A model generated the notes under the pieces. It ran no database searches. It had not been told where the DNA came from and was given only the letters and a program-made list of their open reading frames with translations. Below, piece by piece: positions 1 to 9,812 of a DNA stretch of 29,692 nt. The position numbers and the translations under genes are program-made. How positions within the stretch are numbered: position 1 is the first letter of the stretch; every line of letters begins with the position of its first letter. The DNA is from Rhexocercosporidium sp. MPI-PUGE-AT-0058 (Eukaryota; Ascomycota; Leotiomycetes; Helotiales): contig JAGTJL010000051.1 in assembly GCA_020746875.1 (NCBI GenBank), positions 1 through 29,692 of the forward strand, in the 5' to 3' direction.

Positions 1-1218
1 TAGCGCTTTAAAAGGGCTGGGACTGAGAGGGCCTGGAGTTGCTGTCGCAATTGGTCTAGGTACCGAGATATATAACGTGTCAGGAAGTCGTAAAGCTCAC
101 TACCTAGCAGGACGGCTGGATGTCTCAATTAGTGTTGAATTCTGCAGAGCTTCCGCGTTACAACTGACCTTCCCGGTGTGCGCCACCCACGGATGACGAT
201 GGCCCAACAGCTTTCTGGGAGGTACAATAGTTGTGTACGGTGCTATTGTCTGATTTAGCGAGGGAGAAGCCATGAGGATTGAAGAAAGAATAGTAAGCCT
301 ACGAATACAAGCCGACAAGCGATGAAATGTCGGCTCCCCAGGTGGGCTCAAGCATGATGCAATCGAGGCCGCGCTCCATGTATTGTAACCTATCGCCGCC
401 ATATCAGCACAGAGCCCCCACGCTCAGGCGGCTCGCTCCGTTGAGGTCTTACACATCATCAAGGCTTTCCCTGTTCGGTGCTGGAGGCATTTGTGGGATC
501 ATGTCGCTGTCCCGTCGCTGTGAAAGGCGAAACGTGTTCATTTTGACAATTTCCTCGCCTAGGGATTTTGTAGAGTGTATTTCAGCGCTGTATGACCATG
601 GACTATACTCACAGATTGAAAAGAGATGTGTTTGGACAGGAATGATCTTGTTATGTAGGGCAGCTGCAGCGGCTGGAGGACGCTACCTTTTCAACACCAC
701 CGGGGGGCTGTGCGCAAAATACCTTTCAGCTCCTATATTCTCTGGCGATTGCTTGTGGCGCGCCCAGTCAGGGGCACCATGTATGTGTTTCTCCTCGAGC
801 GCTAATCTGATACATCAATAACCAGGCCTCTACCATGCGTTATCGAATGTCTAGTCCCCGATGGCAGGTACTTTTTATTAGCAGCCATAAGATAAAGCAG
901 ACTGCACGTACGGAATGCGCCGCGGGCTGTGCATGCCACAGGCCAGGCGAATCGCTGGCTCGTTCATCGCGCCCTCAGCCGTCGAGTGGTGGCTAAGGCG
1001 GGATACAATTGAATTAACGCATCTCTTCGGACAAGGCCGACCGCTGCTTTACTGGTTCGATGGGGCTAGAAATGAAGTGGTAAGGAGCTCCGACATGCAC
1101 AGTTGGAGACAGTTCCTAACATCGGCCAGCAGCATCCAATTCTCATCCAGTTTATACATCATCCTGTTCTTAATTCTGATCAAAATCCATTAGTTGGGCA
1201 GCCAGCTCTTGATGAGCC
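1..1218. other. 5' flank without a supported gene
   Basis: About 1.2 kb of GC-balanced sequence upstream of the NACHT gene. Open frames of 90-165 codons exist on both strands (for example 327-821 plus and 100-402 minus). Their translations are low in recognisable structure, rich in Ser, Arg and Cys, and overlap each other on opposite strands, so I do not call them genes. The last few hundred bases probably hold the promoter and 5' UTR of the NACHT gene, but no clear TATA element fixes it. The left end could also include the edge of a neighbouring gene outside the window. Confidence 0.5.
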
Positions 1219-4200
1219 ATGGAGCCACTATCTGTACTGAGCCTCGGCGCGGTCATTTTGGAATTCGTCCAGTATACAGATGAACATTGCCGAATCTTCA
1301 GGAACCTCTGTGACGATAACTACAATGATTTCAGGGAAGGCCTTTTCTTCGACATCACGAGACATTTCATGTACTTCGCGGCCGTTTTCAAGGCCCAACC
1401 GCCGACTGAGTCTAAAGTGCAGAGCCAGGTGAGTCGCTTGCGTTTTCAACCTACAGCTCAACGCCATGTAGCTCACCTTCGTGCAGGCACTGAACATGCT
1501 CCTCGAGGGATGCCATAAGATCGCTGCGGAAATGAGAGTAATCTTTTACAAGATGGCCAAAGACGAAGAAGTCAAGGATAACAACGTCCAGCTAGTCCTA
1601 AGAATCAAGAAGGCCAAGGAGTTCTGGAATGAGTCCGAAGTCTACCGTATACTCTCCAAGCTTGAAAGCTACAACAATCAGGTGGCGCCATGTATGCTAG
1701 CAATCATGCCCGCTCACCTTGACGCCATGGATGAAGAGCAGAGTGCTCGTTCCGGCACCATGTACCGCAGTTACGGGAAGATTACCGAGATCTTGACCGT
1801 CGTCGATAACAATCTGGAGTCGCTCGAGATCGAGAACATAAACTTGCGACGTGCAATGGGTGCAAAGGAATATAATCCCAACATTTCGCCCAGCCGCCGC
1901 CAGTATGAACCCGCTATGGCTGCCGTGGTGACTTTTCAGGGTGGAACGACCAGATTTTTAACTAGAACGGGCATGGCAAACCCTTACTCCCACGACAAGC
2001 AGCTCAAGGTCATGGTCTTGCGGGATGCGGATCGCTCTCCGGTGCTCGATGATTTCACATCAATACAAGACTTAGTGCTCCGCACTCTCATTTTCCCCAA
2101 GTTTTACGATCGCATCAAGCTAGTTAAAGAGGCCCACCACGAGACATACGAATGGGCGTTCTGCCCCCCCGAGGCTGGGAAGCCTTGGTCTCCCTTGGTT
2201 GGGTGGTTAGAGGACGAGGCTGGCTGTTATTACATCAAAGGGAAGCCGGGCTCTGGAAAGTCGACGCTGATGAAGTTCATCGCCCAGCACCAGCGGCTAG
2301 CAGCCGCGCTTGGGAAATGGGCTGGCAACGATCTCATTAGCGCCTCATTCTTCTTTTGGAATCTGGGGTCGCCGCTGCATAAATCTTCGGTCGGTCTGCT
2401 TCGCGGGTTGTTGTACGACATACTCAGGCAACGCCCGTGGCTGATATCCGTCGCCATGCCCGAACTTTGGAGAGCCGCAGTCTATCTCCCCCCGGGCGGT
2501 AGTCTAAGCGAGCCCTCCCTGGAGGAATTGAAGCAGTGGTTTCTTAAAATCTCGGACGGGTGGGGAACGGGAATCAAGTTTTTTTTCATGCTCGACGGCA
2601 TCGACGAGTTCGAGAGCGACCACAAGGAGTTGGTAGATCTGTTACATAAAGTCGTCGAGGGCGGCAAAGTCAAGATTCTCCTTTCTAGTCGGCCGACTCC
2701 GCTTTCAGAGGACTCATTTTCGCGCTGGCCAAGTCTTCGTCTTCAGGATCTTACCAGAGGTGATATCCGGAAGTACGCAGAAGATCATCTGTCTACAAGA
2801 GTGAAGCAGAAGCACGGAGAACAGTGGGTAGCGCTGATCGACGAAATCACCGAGAAGTCATACGGGGTCTTCCTGTGGGTCTTCTTGGTTGTTAAATCAC
2901 TCAAGGAGGGTTTCATAAAAGGAGATAACATCCAGGAAATGCGGAAGCGCCTGGTTGAACTGCCGTCCGACCTCGAGTCTCTCTATGATCACATATTTCA
3001 GCATCTTGAATCGCGTTACCGAATTCAAATGTCGGAGTTATTCCAGCTCTTGTTAAAGGCCCAGCAAGTGCAGTCGTCAGCGGGATACCCTTTGCTAATG
3101 CAGTTATCATTCTGTGCTGGTGACCCCCAGCAGGTCTTGTCCCTGCCGATGGGCTCTGTTGATCCCGAATACTGTCAAGACCAGCTCGACGAAACCAACC
3201 TTCGCATCCGTAGCAGGAGTTGTGGGCTCATCGAGAGCCGCGAGTGGCAGACGAACCGCATAAGCCCCACCACCAACACCCAAATCACCACGCAATTTGT
3301 CGACTTCATCCATCGCACGGTGGTGGAGTTCCTCCTCCTGCCCCGGATCTGGAAGCTGCTGATAACTCTCACTACCACAAGCCCCAAACACCATTACGAC
3401 CCGAGCCCAGAACTGTTCCGTTCATGCGTCATTATGTGCAAGACGTTACCTTCACCACGAGGCATCGAACCCGAGATCAGCAACCTCTGGCACATGGCCG
3501 ACCGAGCGCTGGTATTTGCTTCTATGGCCGAGGATTCGGGAAATCCTGTCCCGCTAGAGCATCTTAAGGAGCTAGACGCCGTCGTCACCGCGCATTGGGC
3601 CAAGATCATGCACTGCTTCTCTCGCCTAGGAACCTGTGATAGAAAGGGCCACTGGGCAGAGGGCTATAAAGTAGATCCACAGAGGCAACATATTCTTCAT
3701 CCAAACAGTTTTGCATCGGTCGCGTTATTTCACGGACTCGAGGACTATCTGACTAGAGAACTTGCTTGTGGATCAACAAGCTCAGCAATGGACACTAGCA
3801 TGTTACTCTACACTTGCCTGGAATATATCGGCGTCCCGCCCTGGAATCTCTCGGTCCCGGAGTTTGATGGGAGCCTCACTCGCGAGGCACTACTGTTTTT
3901 GGACCGGCAGGCAGTGCTACGGCCGCGGTGGGCCAATATAGCCATTTGTGCGCTGAAGTCAAACAGCTCCGACCCCAATAAGGCCGTGGTCGGTGGTGAC
4001 AGTTCGTGGAGCTTAATGGTCTCTTACATAGTAGCAGCTGGCGCACACAACACCAAGCAGACCTTTCACCGCGACCTCGAGGCGAAGGACAACGCATTCG
4101 CGCACACCTTCGCACAACTCATCGACACGTTCATCAGGCATGGAGCTGATCTGGGGTTCTGCTCAGTGAGTGGAGGGCAACCGGCGTGGAGGCTCATCGA

Positions 4201-4342
4201 GCAGCTGTTCTCGGACCAGCGCAGCTCGAGGATCAACCCCTGGGCGCGCGAGCCAGTAGTGAAGATCAACACTGAGGTCATGATCATGCGCGAATACTTT
4301 GAAAGTTTGTTACTGGAGTATAGGGGGTCAAGGCCTGGTTGA
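1219..4342 (+). CDS. NACHT-domain STAND NTPase (fungal NLR-like receptor), two exons
   Basis: Exons 1219-1428 and 1487-4342 give about 1021 aa. The start is the ATG at 1219 (MEPLSVLSLG, a typical opening of fungal STAND proteins). Residues 1-300 are mostly helical and resemble the HeLo-like or goodbye-type N-terminal domains of this group; the exact family is not settled. The NTPase follows: Walker A GKPGSGKS at 322-329 with Lys328 and Ser329, Walker B-like LDGIDE at about 439-444 behind a run of Phe, then KILLSSRP, and a winged-helix region with FIHRTVVEFL near 677-686, as in many fungal NACHT proteins. The last ~340 residues show no ankyrin, WD40 or TPR repeats, so the usual ligand-sensing repeats are absent or unrecognised. 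Such proteins act in the cytoplasm as nucleotide-driven switches for non-self recognition and cell death. The gene converges on the gasdermin gene with 365 bp between stop codons. NACHT assignment is firm; ligand and effector are unknown. Confidence 0.9.
1429..1486 (+). other. Intron in the NACHT gene (58 nt, phase 0)
   Basis: Donor GTGAGT follows a CAG codon, and the acceptor GTGCAG ends at 1486. Branch-point candidates are GCTCAC at 1471-1476 and GCTCAAC at 1456-1462. Removing it joins the 70-codon N-terminal exon in frame to the long exon, which otherwise has no upstream in-frame ATG before codon 6 of that exon. Confidence 0.85.
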
Positions 4343-4707
4343 GCAAGGGAGTACCGTGCTGTTCCTTGAGATCCAAGCAGTGATTATCAGGAAACGGAAC
4401 AGTTAACAGCCCTGGTATATGACGAGGATTTCTGGTTGTGGATGCTCAATACTAAACTCTGAATACAAATTTTACTTTTCATGCTAAACATATGTAATCA
4501 TTTGATTATCGTTATAGGTCTTTGCTTCACTGAAGAGAACGTGAGTGACGGTAGTGATAAAGATATTAGCGGTAGATATTGCAATGTAAGGAGAGATAAT
4601 CAACGCCGAGACGGTGATAATGGTTAACCGTGCCGTCTGCTTGCCAACACATTCCCTTACTCGTGGTTAATCGCTTAATCCATATAGCTCTTGAAGCAAA
4701 ACCATGA
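4343..4707. other. Convergent 3' intergenic region
   Basis: 365 bp between the stop of the NACHT gene (+) and the stop of the gasdermin gene (-). It should hold both 3' UTRs. I see no canonical AATAAA on either strand and no coding potential. It becomes more AT-rich between about 4,440 and 4,620. Confidence 0.6.
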
Positions 4708-5568
4708 CTATCTTTTTATCAATATCACGTCGTACTCCTCTCCATCGTCCTCCATGACCTTGCCGAGCTGCTGTCCTTTCTCCACTACATCAGAGAGGTC
4801 GTGATCTTGCGCTTTATCAAATACGAAATTGTCTATGGTATCATCTCCGTCTTCATCTTCGGAATCGGAGTTTTGGCTTTGGCTCGGCAGTCCATGCAAA
4901 TCACCCTCCTTGCCGAATGGCCGATGTCGAACGCTTCGCCAGCGATAAAAGATCTCTTCGAGCCGATATGCGAAAATGAAGGGCTCGTCAAGGTCATATG
5001 CGACGCTCTCAGGGTCCGATTTGTCGACTTCGAACTTGGGACCGACCTTGACAGGGACTCCGGTGACGGCCATCAAGTCCACCATTGCAGCCAACCGGAA
5101 GCCGAATCTCTTCAACGTCTGCTCGTTGACCGTCGCACCCGTGGCTATCTTTACGCCGGTGATGACGTACAGCCTCTCACGCCGGAGAACCTTGTCCTGG
5201 ATTTCCGGCACGGCCTTGATGGCCTCGATGTACTCCTCGGTGATCTGGAAGCTCTGTGTCCTGAGCTCTCTGCACGAGTACTCACGTCTGGTCTCCGTCT
5301 GCCCGTGCGCGCTGATCTCGCCGTCCACCACTTCGACGAACTGAGCATAGATCCCACCGCCAACCTTGACGGATGGCGATTTACTCCATTTGTAGTTTTT
5401 CAGCGGGATACTGTTGAAGACGGTGACGGACGGCGGCAAGACAATAGGCTGCGGGTTGACAGGCCCGTCTGGCAGGGCAGGGTCTAAGATGACATTTCCG
5501 AGCACGATGGACCCAATAGCAGAATAACTACCGGGGGCCACTATAAAGTAGGTCTTCTTTGCCTTCAT
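4708..5568 (-). CDS. Gasdermin-like pore-forming protein (HET-Q1/RCD-1 type)
   Basis: Single exon, 286 aa. An in-frame TTG at 5598 would add 10 residues, but fungi rarely use TTG. The first ATG after the upstream stop is at 5566-5568 (MKAKKTYFIV), so I start there. Fungal gasdermins are cytosolic 250-300 aa proteins that oligomerise in membranes after a short C-terminal tail is removed. The length fits. Residues 1-215 look like the mixed alpha/beta N-terminal domain, with the segment DEPFIFAYRLEEI at about 195-207. From about 225 comes a linker rich in Ser, Asp and Glu (SDSEDEDGDD, 234-243), then a small tail ending VILIKR. That plan, a large pore-forming part plus a tail of only 40-50 residues, is the fungal layout and differs from the ~200-residue C-terminal domain of mammals. 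A divergent subtilase gene next door matches het-Q1/het-Q2. The family call rests on length, architecture and context without an alignment; no truncation is seen. Confidence 0.8.
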   Translation of the reverse strand: MKAKKTYFIVAPGSYSAIGSIVLGNVILDPALPDGPVNPQPIVLPPSVTVFNSIPLKNYKWSKSPSVKVGGGIYAQFVEVVDGEISAHGQTETRREYSCRELRTQSFQITEEYIEAIKAVPEIQDKVLRRERLYVITGVKIATGATVNEQTLKRFGFRLAAMVDLMAVTGVPVKVGPKFEVDKSDPESVAYDLDEPFIFAYRLEEIFYRWRSVRHRPFGKEGDLHGLPSQSQNSDSEDEDGDDTIDNFVFDKAQDHDLSDVVEKGQQLGKVMEDDGEEYDVILIKR

Positions 5569-6055
5569 ATTTGGGTTGGTGATGATGAAATGTAGCAAGG
5601 CACTGGCTCGAATAAGGCTGCTCTGGCCTTCCCACTCTGGTATTTATGTACGGAGTAGAGTTCCAACCCCAGATGTGGGGCGGGGCGGGCCGACGCTCAC
5701 AAAAGCGGCGATGTTGGCTGCGCTGCGCCTGGATCCTGCGCCGCGGCCAAGCCCTGCCCCACTTTAGCGCCATGCCATTTCATTGTCTTATTGAACAGGG
5801 AGCAGCAAACAATCGATGCTCCCCCTGCCGTGATGAGACGAGTGGCGGGCGCCAACCTTCTGCTCATAATGGAGTTACCATTTGTCGACTCAGCCTTACA
5901 ATACAGTACAGTGCGCCCTGACTCACCGCCCCAATGCAGTCACAGAAGGCGCACTTTCTCGCTTTGTTGCTGGCTACAACTACCCATACATTATCCTTCA
6001 CTTAACGAACAATTCAGGACCGGCCTCGGTCATCCTTCCGGACCCTGAGGACAAC
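5569..6055. promoter_or_regulatory. Shared divergent promoter region of gasdermin and protease genes
   Basis: 487 bp separate the two ATGs, so both promoters lie here. For the gasdermin (minus strand) a TATA-like TACATAAATA sits at 5641-5650, about 73 bp before its ATG. On the protease side no TATA is clear; a CCAAT occurs near 5930. A plus-strand ATG at 5833 opens a 71-codon frame that stops at 6046-6048, only 7 bases before the protease ATG, and could act as an upstream ORF if the transcript starts early. Coregulation of the pair is inferred from the head-to-head arrangement only. Confidence 0.5.
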
Positions 6056-8697
6056 ATGGCGGCTAACAGGCACCGCGGTATCTCCAGGCAGGGCACTGGC
6101 CATGGCAGTTCTGGCCTCTTGTCCCATCGCGCTCCTCAATCCACGGTGCTTCTCAACGATCCTTGGGCAGAGAAGGCCGAGAATCGCTTCTCCTATCAGT
6201 CGCCAAATCGCCATGAATCGCCAGGACAGGCTGGCACCGAGGAATGGTTAATGCAGCGCCTGAGAGAGGAAGCCGAGGCAGCTGTTAACTATCTTGCACA
6301 GAACTTAGGACCTGGGCCATGGATCGATGTTACAGCTGCTTCCAGTCACCCCTTTCGCACGCCATTGACGACATGGTATACTGAGGGACGAAAGACTCGA
6401 GATGATTATGCCGACCTTCTACGTGGGTCATTTAGATATTCTCTGTCAAGCAGAGATATCTCGGAGATGCAGCAAGCGCTGCAAGAGCTTCATTGCTTGC
6501 CATTCCCAACGGTGCCGCCTAAATCCGACCCTTTTTTCTCTTTGTTGGACAAGGTTGACGGACTGTTCATCTCTGGCCGTGGGCGGCTTGGTGTGTTGCC
6601 GAAGTTAGGAGGCTTTGTTGTCCAGCATACAATTTCAGGGGCATGCGACGTCCCAGAACTTCTATCCGAGCCTTCTTCAGCACTTGAGTCCTATTTTTCC
6701 ACACCCGACGCAGGGTTGGCCGAGAAACTATATGACATCTACATCCGCCTTACCGCTCATGTTTCGAGGGCGAGATGGGAAACCAGGATAGATGTTAGCG
6801 ATCTTCATCGATCAGCCGAGCAAAAACTTGCAGATCTGCAGATGGGTTCTCAACAAATGAAAACGCGTAGTGGCTGTCAACTCGTGGCTTCGCCGTTCCT
6901 GGCCTACTTCCAAGCTCGTGTGGTTGAGTTGGAGACCACTCTGGAATGCGACATGGATAGTACCCTCGAGCTTCAATTCCAGCGCCAGATCCAGGACACT
7001 TCGCAGCTCCAATTTCCTCCAACAGAAGCCAATGCCGCCTTTGCCCATATTGCGGCTCTCGAGCATGCTTTTCGCAATGAGGCTGACCCGGTATGCACAG
7101 CGTTAGCACTGGCTGGTGATAATCGAGGTTCGCTGGACAGTCAGTATATACGGGGAGTCTTAAAGAACCCCTTGACAGACATCGAATATGTGCGTCATCC
7201 ACTGACGACTGCCACGCATGCTGGAAGCCTTCCTGTTAGCAAATCACAAGTAGAATTCAAGGAGCAGAGGCCAAAGCACGATACACGAACAGGTGATTTA
7301 ACGCAGCCGTTGTTACAAAATCCACATCAGGATGGGAGAGATGGTACTCAAAGTCTGCTCCCTTCACAACTCGTAGGTTACCACCAGCAAGTAGAGATCT
7401 CGCCACACAGGTTCCATATCAAAGCAGTGCATTTCAATAACCCCATAGATGTTGTCCTTCGGATTTTACCTGAGCGAGAGGATGCGCCAACACCATCAAG
7501 TCCACCACACATCGAAGACTTTCCTTGTCAGTCCGAAGAGGAGTTGAGTATATCCAGCGAGGTATGCTATATTTAATCTTGAAATACGAATAAAGCTGAC
7601 CGTTACGGCAGCCCGATGAACGGCTAGAAAGCGAGGGGGAAGGATCTCTCTTTGATATACAGGTGGAGAGCGATATTAGGGGCCTCAATGCCACGGCAGC
7701 CAGGGCATGGATCAGTACGTACCTAAAACGGACACAGACGGTCCTCAAAGCGCGGCGTAGTAAAGATGACAAGCGGGTCCGTATTGCCGTTCTCGACACG
7801 GGCATTGATCTTAATCATCCTGCTATTACTAAGTGCAGAACCAGCATCGTGGAGTACCACAGCTGGGTCGTCGATGACACATCCATTAGCGACGTCTGTG
7901 GTCACGGTACACACATCGCTTCCGTCCTGCTCAAGCTTGCTCCGTGGGCGGACCTATACATCGCCAAGGTATTCAAAGATGCCAACGACGTCGGCAATAC
8001 CGGGGTAGACGCTGTGGTGAAGGCAATTGACCACGCCAGGACGCAATGGAAGGTCGATATTATATCTCTCTCGTTCGGATACCGCCTCCGCAAGCCCTCG
8101 ATCGAAACGGCCATTGATGTCTGCGGTCTTACAAAACCGCCCATCCTTATCTTCGCAGCAGCGGCCAATACCGGTGCACTGGAGGATCGACCGGCATTCC
8201 CGGGGCGCATGAGGTCCGTTTTTTGTATAAACTCGGCCTCGGGTGACGGTAAAGCAATGTCGTACAATCCGCCGATGCTCCGCGGAAGTTTCAACTACAC
8301 TTTTCTAGGTGATGCCATCACTGGGGCATGGCCGATAGCAAGATCAGCCGACCACGGCGTTATCATCAAGAACAGTGACAAGGGTCCGGAGAGAATACTC
8401 TCGGGCACGTCACTCGCCGCACCAGTGGCTGCCTCGGTCGCAGCTGCCGTGCTCGAGCTTTGCCGGCAGCGGCCGCGGATCCCCGAGTTGAGCGACTGGT
8501 GCGTAGCGCGCGTGCAAACCTATGATGGGATGCAAGAGGTGTTCCGCGCCACCATGCAAGGACCTGGAGTGCACGAGTATACGCTCATTCAGCCGTGGGG
8601 CCTCTTCGACGCTTGGGAGGCAGAGGAGGCAGAGGATGCGCGGCTCGCGGCCGGGCGGAGGCTAGCTTTGGTTATACAACGAGAGTTTGGCACTTAG
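6056..8697 (+). CDS. Subtilisin-like serine protease, peptidase S8 (HET-Q2-like), two exons
   Basis: Exons 6056-7561 and 7612-8697 join in frame to about 863 aa. The first ATG of the frame is at 6056; a TTG at 5882 was rejected as a start. Residues 1-502 form a large N-terminal region I cannot assign: helix-rich to about 400, then a Pro/Gln/Ser-rich linker. The S8 domain fills 555-800. Catalytic Asp564 lies in VLDTGIDLNHP, His600 in GHGTHIASV, the oxyanion Asn688 in AAAANTGAL and Ser769 in SGTSLAAP, all present. There is no signal peptide, so the enzyme should be cytosolic, unlike secreted proteinase K types. In Podospora, HET-Q2 is a subtilase that activates the gasdermin HET-Q1 by cutting its tail; the neighbouring gasdermin gene suggests the same job here. 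Protease identity is firm; the gasdermin as substrate is inference. The stop codon is only 231 bp from RIP-mutated transposon DNA, yet the reading frame is intact. Confidence 0.92.
7562..7611 (+). other. Intron in the protease gene (50 nt, phase 0)
   Basis: Donor GTATGC after a GAG codon, branch point GCTGAC at 7595-7600, acceptor ACGGCAG ending at 7611. An in-frame TAA at 7574 lies inside it, which is why the gene appears as two separate open frames. Splicing restores one frame that runs from the N-terminal region into the catalytic domain. Confidence 0.9.
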
Positions 8698-8928
8698 TGT
8701 TAGATTGGTTAAGCTCTTTCCATGAGCTACTGCCCCAGCCGTACGAGCAAGAACTGCGATGGTTACATTCACCGATACTCACTCTGGGCTGGACTTGGCG
8801 CAGGTAATACACGGGGACAGATGAATAAATGGATGACAGACCTTATTACCCTCTCTCAGGAAAATAAAATATTATACTTCTTGTTTTACTTCTTATAGTA
8901 TAAATTATACTTTATTAGGTTCTTATTC
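8698..8928. other. Protease 3' flank and transition to AT-rich DNA
   Basis: 231 bp between the protease stop and the first LTR copy. AATAAA-like poly(A) signals occur at 8824-8829 and near 8863. Base composition changes abruptly to AT-rich at about 8,860. No coding sequence seen. Confidence 0.6.
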
Positions 8929-9112
8929 TATCGTATAAGCACGGGCAGCTGCTCCCTTAGCACTGCACGTAACTTAATTAGGTTCTGCTGCTGTAGACCG
9001 CCTTTAAGAGAATACCTGTCTCTTTTAATTTCCTTTTATAATTAAAATAATAATTAATCACTTTAATTTAACTTAAACTGTTCGTAGTACTTTAATCTAC
9101 TTTTATATCACA
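8929..9112 (+). repeat. 184-bp Copia LTR, plus orientation (solo or truncated element)
   Basis: It matches the LTRs at 10877 and 18655 over its whole 184 bp, from TATCGTATAAGC (TG changed to TA) to the final ATCACA. Flanking pentamers TATTC and ATTTT do not match, and the sequence that follows is not the Copia internal region, so it is a solo LTR or the edge of a rearranged copy. Confidence 0.8.
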
Positions 9113-9629
9113 ATTTTCGTCGTTTAAGGAAAAGCTTTTAGTATTTTAATATATGCTTCTATTATTGTGCTTTAATCTTCGTTTTTCTCGTAAAATATAA
9201 AAAGTGCGTCTTTATTATAATTTAGCGTTCGATAATAATAAAGCGACGAGCTATAAGAATTATAATAAGGAATAATTAATAATATTAATTGTGGCGATTA
9301 AGTTACTTACTAGAAAAGTAAATAACGATTTAATATTAACTTCGTTCCGCGTAAGTTAGCCTTATAAGTACTTTAATAAAAATTCTATTGTTTTATATAA
9401 TTTATTTTATAAGCTTTTTAAAGGTTTCAAAGTCTTATAAATTTCGCGCTTCGAGACTAGATTCAGGCTAGTCTTTATTATTATTATATTAAATTATCGC
9501 TGAAAGCCCGTCGTTTTTATATAAATAAAGCGCTTTCGTTTATGAAATAGCTTAAAGTAATTAATTACAAAAGTACCGCGAAATAATATATCATCGTTCT
9601 TTAATTCTTTTAGTTTATAAAAGCTCTTT
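9113..9629. other. Unassigned AT-rich segment between oppositely oriented LTRs
   Basis: 517 bp, AT-rich and RIP-like. It does not resemble the region just inside either end of the complete Copia copy. No open frame or repeat was recognised. It lies between a plus-oriented LTR and a minus-oriented LTR. Confidence 0.4.
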
Positions 9630-9812
9630 TGTGGTGTAAAAGTGGATCAAAGCACTGCGAGCAGTTGTAATTAAAGTAAAGTGATTAATTATATTCTAAA
9701 AGCCTTCCGAATTAGAAGAAAACAGTTATTTTCCTAAAGGCGGTCTATAATAGCAGAACTTAATTAGATTACGTGCAGTATTAAGAGAGCAGCTGCCCGT
9801 GCTTATACGATA
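9630..9812 (-). repeat. Copia 3' LTR in reverse orientation
   Basis: Reverse complement of the 184-bp LTR: it starts TGTGGTGTAAAAGTGG and ends GCTTATACGATA. The sequence to its right is the reverse complement of the region just before the 3' LTR of the complete Copia copy, so this is the 3' LTR of a minus-strand element. Confidence 0.85.

Noticed and set aside
100..402. 100-codon minus-strand open frame
   Set aside because: ATG-initiated but overlaps another frame on the opposite strand, no recognisable domain, and biased toward Ser and Pro; likely chance.
327..821. 164-codon plus-strand open frame upstream of the NACHT gene
   Set aside because: Starts with ATG but the translation is Arg/Ser/Cys-rich without structure or recognisable motif; no context supports it as a gene.
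4801..5487. 228-codon plus-strand frame opposite the gasdermin gene
   Set aside because: Shadow of the minus-strand coding sequence; starts at ATC, not ATG, and its translation lacks family features.
5569..5598. 10-residue N-terminal extension of the gasdermin from TTG at 5598
   Set aside because: TTG is not a normal fungal start; the first in-frame ATG is at 5566-5568 and an in-frame stop lies upstream at about 5646.
5882..6055. 58-residue N-terminal extension of the protease from TTG at 5882
   Set aside because: Not an ATG; the first ATG in frame is at 6056, and the extension overlaps the presumed promoter and leader.
7663..8697. Protease as a separate 344-aa gene starting at GTG 7663
   Set aside because: GTG is not a normal start here, and a good 50-nt intron at 7562-7611 joins this frame to the upstream exon in phase 0.
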